A stretch of DNA of 64,000 bases, from contig BGKB01000022.1 in assembly GCA_003116975.1 (NCBI GenBank), positions 124,001 through 188,000 on the forward strand, given 5' to 3'. Of the stretch, positions 1-7,957 are shown piece after piece (within the stretch, counting starts at the first letter, position 1; each line of letters starts with the position of its first letter). The translations under genes and the position numbers were made by a program. The stretch is from Aurantiochytrium sp. KH105 (lineage: Eukaryota > Sar > Bigyra > Thraustochytrida > Thraustochytriidae). Under the pieces are notes generated by a model. That model did no database searches. It saw only the letters and a list, made by a program, of their open reading frames with translations, and was not told the DNA's origin.

Positions 1-1120
1 GTGCATCGCGAAGCTGAAGAGGCGAAGGCCATGCGGCATCGTCAAGTTCCACCGCCCAGGCGCGCCAGCGACGTAGGCAGCCTGCAAATTCGGTCGTCAT
101 TCCACACTTGGACCACTTGAAGCCAAGATTGTCCATGATAAAGGGCAGATTCATGGACACGAAGCGCACAGAGACCTCGTTCCGCGGCATGACGCTCAAG
201 CGCCAGATGCGGTCCATTTCCTGCCAAGAGAGACGCGCTTCGCTCGCTATCCTGTTCATGTGCCACTTTTCGAGGTCGTCGTAAACCATTTTAGCACCGG
301 GCACGACCATATCATCGACGTCCTGCAGCACCGCTGTGCCATCTGCGCGAAACATCCACTGACCGGGCTTGATGTCTGCAAACGTCAAATGAAAGTCCTC
401 GTCAAGACTCGCAAAGAGGCTATTGATCTTGTCGGCGCGTTGAAAACAATCATCCAATCCCAGAGGAGGCGGCAAAGCGTACACATCGTCGCGGATGAAT
501 TCAACAACAATGTGATGGAAGCCGTTGATCGAATTACAAAACCCATATAGCTTGGGGAAGATAGAGCTCTGAATGCGTCGGTTCCATAGAAGAACCTTGA
601 TTGTATTGCGAAATTTGTCCGTGTGTTGCGTCCAGGATGGACTCTTGTTGTAAATATTGTATCGGAGAACCACGACCTCTTCGCCCGAGGCTGGGTCCAC
701 CGTGTGAAGAAGCGGCTGCTTGAGATAAAAGGGCCCGCCTGGCCTTTGCTTTCCCGACTCGGGAAGCGGTGGGCCGATTGACTTGCCGTTGTCAAGAAGG
801 TCTTGGACGTACTCGCAACGGTGAAGATCTGAGTCCAGCCAGTTTGCGAGCTCGTTTTCAAGGGACTCTTGACCATTTGCGCGCAGCCGCTGCACTCCAG
901 CACTACTTTGCACTCCGCTGCTCTCCCCTTGCAGCTGTTCGATGCTGCTCGCTGCGTGTGACGAGGCGGCAACGTGGATGAGGAGATAGATTGACCACAA
1001 CACCAAGGCTGCGACCACAACGACAAAAACTGCGGCCAGCACAGCTGCCAGCCGTTTCCTCTTGTACACCCTGTTTGCCTGCAGCGCGCGGGCGCGCCGC
1101 TGCGCCGCGGTCGGCCTCAT
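1..1120 (-). CDS. Putative type II membrane kinase-like protein (FAM69/DIPK-like), 3' end beyond window
   Basis: Reading the minus strand from 1120 gives one frame open to the window edge, about 373 codons with no stop. The first 23 residues are Arg/Lys-rich. Residues about 24-48 are a strongly hydrophobic segment, so a type II (lumenal) topology is likely. The lumenal part looks like a divergent protein kinase: an LYGFCNS...HHIVVEFI hinge-like stretch, then FADIKPGQWMF, where D is the catalytic-loop aspartate and Q stands where kinases usually have N, then LQDVDDM in the DFG position. DVD and short catalytic loops are typical of FAM69/DIPK and related secretory-pathway kinases. An in-frame ATG at 1228 would add 36 residues; 1120 is preferred because A at -3 gives better context and puts the anchor near the N terminus. 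Function is inferred; substrate unknown. Confidence 0.55.
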   Translation of the reverse strand, partial: MRPTAAQRRARALQANRVYKRKRLAAVLAAVFVVVVAALVLWSIYLLIHVAASSHAASSIEQLQGESSGVQSSAGVQRLRANGQESLENELANWLDSDLHRCEYVQDLLDNGKSIGPPLPESGKQRPGGPFYLKQPLLHTVDPASGEEVVVLRYNIYNKSPSWTQHTDKFRNTIKVLLWNRRIQSSIFPKLYGFCNSINGFHHIVVEFIRDDVYALPPPLGLDDCFQRADKINSLFASLDEDFHLTFADIKPGQWMFRADGTAVLQDVDDMVVPGAKMVYDDLEKWHMNRIASEARLSWQEMDRIWRLSVMPRNEVSVRFVSMNLPFIMDNLGFKWSKCGMTTEFAGCLRRWRAWAVELDDAAWPSPLQLRDA

Positions 1121-1639
1121 CTTCTTGGGCCACGTTTCGACTTTGCTGTCTTTTGGTGCAAAAGCAAAAACTCGAATTGGGGCAAAACAGAGAACGAATC
1201 CACCGATCGACCTCGTGCCTCGCGGCATGTGCGATTTCTCTTTGCCACGGGACGAACACCTGAACGCCTAGGATATGTAAGCTTTTATTCGCTGGCGTGA
1301 GCGGGCCTTCACCGTGTGATAGATAGAGCTTGCGTTGCTCGAAGCTCTTGTTTCATTCATCAAATTCCGCACAAAGTTTTCGCTTCTCCGCACTAACAGT
1401 AAAGACGGCCTGAGCCGTATTTTCTTTCATCAAGCTCATCAGCGTCAATACGTTCACATCGTGAGCTTTCTGGGTGCCGAATACTAGCCTACGTTAATGT
1501 TTTGCTTCAAGCCTGGCTGGCCAATCTCGATGATGCGAATGATCTTTCCTAGCAACGGTTAGGTATGTTGGAAATCGGAGCAAATCTGAAACGCCCTTCA
1601 CTGTGAGCAAGGCAACCACCACCTCGAACAGCGAGAACC
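1121..1639. promoter_or_regulatory. Divergent intergenic region, kinase-like gene / SUN gene
   Basis: This 0.5 kb region lies between the start of the leftward kinase-like gene and the rightward SUN gene and must hold both promoters and 5' UTRs. It is more AT-rich than the flanking coding sequence. I see no clear TATA box and no repeat. Confidence 0.4.
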
Positions 1640-3649
1640 ATGGACGCCGAGAGGTCGCCGTCCCCGCGGCGGCGGCGGCGGCGGTCGCTCTCGAGGGACG
1701 AGCTCCCGCTCTCGCCTGCTCATCAGCACGACACGCGGCACCGCGGCAACATGCGTAACATGGCCAACTCCCTCGCCACCGTCCAAGCCATCAGCAGATT
1801 CAGGCGCAGACGCACCTCGTCGATATCGTCCGGGCAAAGCGCACAGGACGGAGAAGCCGCGACGTCGGCCGCTGGAGACGCCACGCCCGCCGCGTCCGCA
1901 ACAAGTCAAGCAGCAGCACGAGAAGAAGACGGACGTGAAGGAGATGGTCAACATGAGGCCGAGGCTCAGGAAGACGCTGACGCTGACGCCAATGAGGACG
2001 ACGAGAATGACCAGTATGAGGTCGAGGGCGGAAATAGCAACGATGAAAGTGACGAGGACGAAGATGGTGCTGAAGAAGAAGAAGAAGAAGAAGAAGAAGA
2101 AGACGACGACGACGACGACGACGAAGACGACGAAAAGGAGGAAGTCGAGAGCGATGAAGACGTCACTACCGAGAATGCCCCTTCGCCCGGGGTCGTGCGT
2201 GCCCTCATCGATGTGATCCGAGCCGTGCTGCAGTCAGCTGCGGACAGATGCCGCGGAGCCGCGCGCCATATTTTTCAAGGCATTGACTCCACGCGGTCAC
2301 GCGCAGCACAAGCCCTACGTGACGCAGACAATCAGCTGTTCATGCGTCGATTCATGGGAGGCATTCTCGCCATATTCGTCATTGGAATCCTTGGCATGCT
2401 TCCCCGTGACGTCGATTTTCTCGGGTCTTGGTCGTCACCTCTGGACCAGAACGTCTCCGGATCGAGCGCGACAGCCGTCGATGTGGATGGAATTGGTGCG
2501 CAGGGTGAGCTTCCCACGTCGCCCGAAATCGTGCCAGCGCTCGATATGAGTCTCGTCACTGCAATTGTTCGCCAGGAAATGGATGCCACCAAACTTGATC
2601 TTGGGCTCGATCATCTCGAAAAAGAAGTTGAGCAGCTTGCCAAATGGCTTGCTCAGGCCAAGACGAGCGCAGAAGAGCAACGGGATGCCATGGAGGTGGC
2701 CGAGGTGCAGGCCGCAGTCGACAAGGCGATTGCTCACCTCGAGCCTTCTCTCGCATCTCTCCGTGCCGCGGACGCTCTTCGGGACGACCACGCCAAGGAA
2801 TTGTCAAATTTGTCGCAGGAGATCAAAAAGGTATCTGATGCAGCTCGGGATCGGCTGCAAGCCGCAGAAGATGCCCTCGAGGAGTCCCAACGCGAAGCTA
2901 CCAAGGCCAGAGACGCCAGCACCGCGGCAAAGGTCGCCTGCGAAGCCAAAGAAAGTGCTCCAAATCTGCGCGCTCATGACGCCGGGAGTCACGAGTGCGG
3001 TGGCAACAGCTGTCGGAATTTGACGCTATTGCGGTCAATCGTCGACGAACGTCTCGAGGTCTTTTCGGCAGACACAATCGGCATACGTGACCACGCGCTG
3101 GAATCCGTAGGAAGTCGTATCGTGCATGGCAAAGGGCTCACAGCAGGCGAGTATTCCCCTGATCTTCGGACAAATTTCCTCGCATGGCTTGATTGGAAGC
3201 TCTCGCCGGCACGACCTGCAGAAGCTGTCATTGACTCCGACACAACAATTGGGAACTGCTGGGCATGCGAACCTTCGAACTGCAACGTCACCATTGAGCT
3301 TCATCGGCCGCTCATTCCAACGGACGTCTCGGTGGATCACATCCCCGAGAAGATCGCTCTACACATGAGCTCTGCGCCTCGAGACTTTCATGTCTGGGGT
3401 CTGCGCAGGCACCCGTCGTTTGCTGGCGACGAGCAAGACCAGGAACTCCTTGGCACCTTTCGATACGATATTCACCAGGGCAAGCCTGTGCAGACCTTTC
3501 CACTTCACGTCAAGAAGGAGTCACCTTTGTCCCGTCTCAAATTTCAATTCACCTCAAATCATGGCCATGCCAATTACACGTGTGTCTATCGAGTACGAAT
3601 TCACGGCAAGGAGTGGGAGGATCCAATTCGCAGCGAGATTCAAGACTAA
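1640..3649 (+). CDS. SUN-domain protein (inner nuclear membrane, LINC complex)
   Basis: 669 residues. Residues 1-60 are Arg/Ser-rich (nuclear targeting type). Residues about 100-175 are an extreme acidic tract with runs of E and D encoded by GAA and GAC repeats. A single membrane span lies at about 237-254 (ILAIFVIGILGML). A long coiled coil covers about 318-440, and the C-terminal SUN domain about 490-665. SUN hallmarks are visible: GNCWACEPSNCNVTIEL, then SSAPRDFHVWGL, LLGTFRYD, and NHGHANYTCVYRVRIHG near the end. In this family the SUN domain sits between the nuclear membranes, binds KASH peptides and links chromatin to the cytoskeleton. Domain order and length match SUN1/2-type proteins. 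The gene converges with the sorting nexin 180 bp downstream. The first ATG has good context (AACC before it). No intron is needed. Confidence 0.92.
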   Translation: MDAERSPSPRRRRRRSLSRDELPLSPAHQHDTRHRGNMRNMANSLATVQAISRFRRRRTSSISSGQSAQDGEAATSAAGDATPAASATSQAAAREEDGREGDGQHEAEAQEDADADANEDDENDQYEVEGGNSNDESDEDEDGAEEEEEEEEEEDDDDDDDEDDEKEEVESDEDVTTENAPSPGVVRALIDVIRAVLQSAADRCRGAARHIFQGIDSTRSRAAQALRDADNQLFMRRFMGGILAIFVIGILGMLPRDVDFLGSWSSPLDQNVSGSSATAVDVDGIGAQGELPTSPEIVPALDMSLVTAIVRQEMDATKLDLGLDHLEKEVEQLAKWLAQAKTSAEEQRDAMEVAEVQAAVDKAIAHLEPSLASLRAADALRDDHAKELSNLSQEIKKVSDAARDRLQAAEDALEESQREATKARDASTAAKVACEAKESAPNLRAHDAGSHECGGNSCRNLTLLRSIVDERLEVFSADTIGIRDHALESVGSRIVHGKGLTAGEYSPDLRTNFLAWLDWKLSPARPAEAVIDSDTTIGNCWACEPSNCNVTIELHRPLIPTDVSVDHIPEKIALHMSSAPRDFHVWGLRRHPSFAGDEQDQELLGTFRYDIHQGKPVQTFPLHVKKESPLSRLKFQFTSNHGHANYTCVYRVRIHGKEWEDPIRSEIQD

Positions 3650-3829
3650 ATCTAGCAAGGTTCACGCACTCAAATACTTTTTTCCTTATCCTTTTTACCC
3701 CCGAAGATTTTGTTTTTTTGTTTCGTGTGTTTTGATCATTTTCTTGCTCCTGTTGCGTCAACAAACGGGAGAACTTGAACGACAATCGAGATAAGAGAAA
3801 AGAAAAGGGCGGCCAATCACAAAGCATTT

Positions 3830-6800
3830 TTACTGGAGTTTGTGGTGCAGATCCTTGAGTGGTAAGTCCGGGAAAATACGCAAGAGGAGCAGGTCCATTG
3901 TCGTAAAGAGCAAGTTGTGGATGAGCGTGGGGTGCTGCAGAAACTCGTGCAGCTTGCGAGCGCAGCGATGGGCCTTGTCTTTTCCAAGGAATTTGGACAT
4001 GGGCTGAGGAATGTGACCAAGAATCTCCTCGAGCGCCTCCACGCGATGCTGTTCGTTGAGACGAGCCTCCTCGCGCGCCTTTTCATCATTTGGATCCTTC
4101 TCCTCATCTTCGTCTGCTTCGGCAAATTTTCCATTAGGCCACAAAAGTTCCCGCACAGTAACAAGGAGCTTGCTGAGCAGCTTGGCGCTAGCGTCACGCG
4201 TGTAGTTGTCACGGAGCCAGCGCTGCGCAGTCCCTTGGAAAACGAGCGACACCACGCTTCGTGTGATCGAAATGAGGTTTCTCCGTAGCATGGACAGTTC
4301 ATGAAACTCAAAAATCTCCTGGGCAAGCTTGTACATGTGGTCTTCGGCCATTTGCAGCTCCGAGGCATCAATCTTGACCTCCGTGCCCCGCCTTTGGCGC
4401 TTCTTTGTGGACCCTGGCTTTCGAGCACTACTTGGAGGCGTTGTTCCGCCTCGACTTTTGGGGGCTGTCGGCGATGGCGTCGTGGCTGCAGACGATGGCA
4501 CAGAAGACGACAAGGAGTTCTTGCCAGTGCTCTCCGCGGACACGGTGAGACGCCCGTTAGTGCCCTGGGCGCCCTGAGCACCCTTGCGTGTCGCCGCCGG
4601 CTGGGACGGAGCAGATTCTTCGGCCCGTGGAAGTCCCAGTTGCGTCGCCTCGAGGCCAGGCGGGAGAGTCTCGTTGTTCACTGAGAGCCTGGGTGGTATG
4701 GGCGAAGCTGGTTCGCCAGCATCAGGCGCAGAAGCCGAATGTATGCTCCCACTGCTCTCGTCGAGGTCTTCGGGGGTCTGTGGACTGAGAAAGGTTAAGA
4801 GCTCCTCCGAGTCACACACAACCGGGTGCGTGAGAAGCTTTTCAAGGTAGACCGCCAATTCTTCCTTGCGCGTATTGATGAAAGACATGTTTTGCGAACT
4901 GAAAAGGCTGCCCTTTTTCGGCATTGAAACGTCGTCGAACTGGTACCCATACCGTGTCCGCAGCGTGTGATGCAGCTCACTGAATTTGGAGTAGCGGCGA
5001 AAGACCGTCCACGAGGCGACCCCACCGTCGACGCGACGGGTGAGCGAGAGAGAAAGCACATACTGCACATAGCTCGAGCGGCCCTTGTTTTTCATGGTAA
5101 AGCCGCTAATGCTGCTTCGAATGGCGCCAACGCGGTCTTGCAGCGCAATAATCGCTTGGTCCGGGACCGACGACCCGTGACTCTTGAGACGCTTGACGAG
5201 TTTGGTACGCACGCGTTGCCTTAGCCTACGCAGTCGCTCCTGCTTGGTCGTTTTGATGCCCTTCTTTTCCAATTTGGTTCGCACCTTGGAAGCATTTTTC
5301 CAGAATCGGTTGAGATCAAAGTCAAAGTCCACGCCATTAAGAGTCGCCAATGTCGGCACGAGACGCTCCGCGCGTATTGCAGCAGATTTAATGTAGTGCG
5401 AATCAGTCCTGGTTTTGTTTTGCAGCAGCGCCTGCAGCCCTTCGGCCAAGAGCTTGTGTTTCAGCATCATGGCGAGCCAAGCACGTCCGGGCGCCAGGAT
5501 CTCCTTGCTGTAGCCTTTGCTCGAGCTCTTGGCCGGGCTCGCCAGACCACGTCTGCGCGCAGGAGAGTCTGCTGCGCTTCGTGACGCCATCGAAGGCTGC
5601 GGGCTCTCATCGCCCCTAATATTCAAATCTGGGGACCCTTCTGCAGAGGCAGACTCGCTTGCGCCCATTGAACCTGCCCCTGCAAGCGCATCAGCGTCAG
5701 CGTTTGCGCCAAGACCGCCTTCCACTTGCGAGCCATTGTTGAGTTCTTCGTCTGCTTGAAGAACCAAGGCATCCACTACAGAGTCTACTGCGTTGGTCGA
5801 CATGGAAGTGGATGGCACAGCGTCGCTGACCTCACGAACGTACTCCCACCAAGGCTCCACGACAAATGTAGAGGCACGGTCATCTGAAAGGCGAAGCGGT
5901 TGCAAGCCGTGTGCAAGGAGAGCGTCCAATACCTCGATGAGACGACGCGCTGTGCCATGTTCGTTGCCAAGGGGAGTGTCGGCGTTTTCCGTGAACTGAG
6001 ACACGCAGTCGCTAAGAGCGCCTTGAAGGTCAATGAGAAGCCGACTCGCCTCCTCTTGCTTCATGACGGCATTCGCTTCGTGAATAAAGTCAATGCTCTG
6101 GTGTTCGCTTGCTTGGCCAATGTCCGCAGCCGAAAGATTGGAAACGGAACGCACATCGCGAGGACCAAGCGCTGGAGAGGCGGAAGACGTCACTGAGACA
6201 GAAGTCTCTGTGAGCGACGAAACATTGGGCAAGTCATCTGGTCGTTGAAAAGTGGCCTGCGAGGATTCGGTGGACATGACTGTGTCGGAAGACACGGGAG
6301 GGTCTTGCTCCTCCTCATCTGCGTCGAGCTCGCCACGCAAAAGCTGCAGGATCACCGAGTTGAGCACATCCGGAGTGACAGACTCGAGCGTGGGGACAAG
6401 AATGTTGCACGTGAGAACCTCGCGCAGCAGATGTCGCAGCGCAGCGCATTGATAATCGGCCTCGGGGAGCAGTCTGACGAGGAGCTCACTTGTGATGCTA
6501 CGAACATAGGACATGGTGCGCGGATCATTCGATTCGCCAGTGATGCTGCATGCCGGATGAAGGTGGCCGGCGCGTCTGAACTCCTCCATGACGAGCTTGT
6601 TGCGGTCTTCCTGCGCGATGGCGTCAAATTCGGATTCAGGATGACACCGTTTGCGCGCGCGTTTCTTCAACTCGGAAAACCAGCGGAGATGATGGCGCAA
6701 GACGTACGAGATGTCGCATAGCAAAAACATGGGCAAATTGATGCTGAGTATGCGATCACCAAGTCTGCCAAAGACACTTTGTAGCACCGAGCGCACGTCG

Positions 6801-7318
6801 TCAGGAAACTGAGGCTCTTCGGAGATGCTCTCGTTGTACCAAAAGAGAATGAAGTCTCGTACAATCAGGTCGGCAAAGATGCCGAGCTCTAGCGAAACGT
6901 TAAGCGGGAGGTCCCAGCGGATGCTGATCATGTCTGCGGTGGACAGCTTTACAGTTGTGCCGGCGTGGTCAAAGTCATGGGCGACTGCCCGCCGCGGATA
7001 GAGGCGCTCCCATTCGGGCGGGAGGCCCTGGTCCCCTTCGCGCAGGGCGATCTTGCCAGGCGTGAGCAGCTCGCCGACGACCCACTCTGCGTTCGCGCGC
7101 ACGCCATCGACCCCGCCGCGGTAGCTTCGCCTGCGCGCGCGGGGGCTGTTCTTCGCGGCGTTAGGATACGCCTCGGCGAACTTGCTCTGCGCCACGCGAG
7201 CCACGTGGTACACGAGGAAGGCCACGGCCAGGAATCCCAGTGCGTTCGCCGCGTCCCACGCCACCCCGTGCGGCGGGCCTCCTTCCGCCGCCGCCGCGAC
7301 CGCCGCCGCCGCCTCCAT
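3830..7318 (-). CDS. Sorting nexin, PXA-PX-nexin C type (SNX13/14/19/25, Mdm1 family)
   Basis: 1162 residues. A hydrophobic segment at about 27-45 could anchor the protein in the ER. The PXA domain covers about 125-335 (SIRWDLPLNVSLELGIFADLIVRDF at its start). A Ser-rich, low-complexity stretch follows. The PX domain is at about 733-846, with VFRRYSKFSELHHTL carrying the RRYSxF basic/aromatic phosphoinositide motif. A Ser/Pro-rich linker follows, then the nexin C domain at about 1009-1160, ending in FPDLPLKDLHHKLQ. No RGS domain is recognisable between PXA and PX, unlike animal SNX13/14/25, so the order is closer to fungal Mdm1 or SNX19. Members tether ER to endosome/vacuole membranes and affect lipid traffic. 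The start is the first ATG, just before an Ala-rich N terminus. Confidence 0.9.
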   Translation of the reverse strand: MEAAAAVAAAAEGGPPHGVAWDAANALGFLAVAFLVYHVARVAQSKFAEAYPNAAKNSPRARRRSYRGGVDGVRANAEWVVGELLTPGKIALREGDQGLPPEWERLYPRRAVAHDFDHAGTTVKLSTADMISIRWDLPLNVSLELGIFADLIVRDFILFWYNESISEEPQFPDDVRSVLQSVFGRLGDRILSINLPMFLLCDISYVLRHHLRWFSELKKRARKRCHPESEFDAIAQEDRNKLVMEEFRRAGHLHPACSITGESNDPRTMSYVRSITSELLVRLLPEADYQCAALRHLLREVLTCNILVPTLESVTPDVLNSVILQLLRGELDADEEEQDPPVSSDTVMSTESSQATFQRPDDLPNVSSLTETSVSVTSSASPALGPRDVRSVSNLSAADIGQASEHQSIDFIHEANAVMKQEEASRLLIDLQGALSDCVSQFTENADTPLGNEHGTARRLIEVLDALLAHGLQPLRLSDDRASTFVVEPWWEYVREVSDAVPSTSMSTNAVDSVVDALVLQADEELNNGSQVEGGLGANADADALAGAGSMGASESASAEGSPDLNIRGDESPQPSMASRSAADSPARRRGLASPAKSSSKGYSKEILAPGRAWLAMMLKHKLLAEGLQALLQNKTRTDSHYIKSAAIRAERLVPTLATLNGVDFDFDLNRFWKNASKVRTKLEKKGIKTTKQERLRRLRQRVRTKLVKRLKSHGSSVPDQAIIALQDRVGAIRSSISGFTMKNKGRSSYVQYVLSLSLTRRVDGGVASWTVFRRYSKFSELHHTLRTRYGYQFDDVSMPKKGSLFSSQNMSFINTRKEELAVYLEKLLTHPVVCDSEELLTFLSPQTPEDLDESSGSIHSASAPDAGEPASPIPPRLSVNNETLPPGLEATQLGLPRAEESAPSQPAATRKGAQGAQGTNGRLTVSAESTGKNSLSSSVPSSAATTPSPTAPKSRGGTTPPSSARKPGSTKKRQRRGTEVKIDASELQMAEDHMYKLAQEIFEFHELSMLRRNLISITRSVVSLVFQGTAQRWLRDNYTRDASAKLLSKLLVTVRELLWPNGKFAEADEDEEKDPNDEKAREEARLNEQHRVEALEEILGHIPQPMSKFLGKDKAHRCARKLHEFLQHPTLIHNLLFTTMDLLLLRIFPDLPLKDLHHKLQ

Positions 7319-7957
7319 CCTCGCCGGGCAAGATATCCTCGCCCTTGCGGTTTTGCCCAGCCTCGCTCGACTCCCCGCCCTCCTATCAGGCCCAAATGGC
7401 CTAGCGGAAGGTGCTCATACTAGTAGCTCCTGCTCCAGCTCCGCGCTCGCCCTTAGATTTGCGAGTCTCTCCTGACTCACGAGAGCGGCGGACGAAGGTC
7501 CCGCGAGGAGACCCACCCGGCCTCTCCTCGCTGGCTCGAGGGAGCCGCGCAGAGAGGCACGGGCCGAGAGAAGGTGGCCTCGGAGGCCTTCCTTCTCCCC
7601 AACCTGCCTCGCGTTGTCAGTCGTGTCAAGTCACCTCATGTCATGTCGTGTCGAAGGCAAGTCATCCAGCTCGACGCAGCGCGGCGCAAGCCATCCTCGC
7701 CAAGACAGGCCAAGCCAAGCCAGACCCCGCCCGCCTGTTGCCCGGAGAGAGACGACGCGACGCAGCTGCGCAGCGTCGTTCGGTCGTCCGCAGCGGCAGC
7801 TGCAGCAGCTGGCTGGCTGTTTGTTTGTTGGTTGTGCGCGTAGCGAGCGAGCGAGGGAGGGAGTGTGCACGTGCCGCTACAGCACGTGCCGCGTCCTCGC
7901 GCGCAGCAGCGGCGGTAAAGCCGCAAAGCAAAGCCGGAAGGGCGGGCGGCGGCGAGG
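7319..7957. promoter_or_regulatory. Divergent intergenic region, sorting nexin / SIR2-TPR gene
   Basis: 640 bp of GC-rich sequence between two divergent starts, so it holds both promoters. It contains short CAGCTG-rich and GAGC-rich patches but no long repeat. Frames that run through it are low-complexity and have no supporting homology. Confidence 0.4.
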
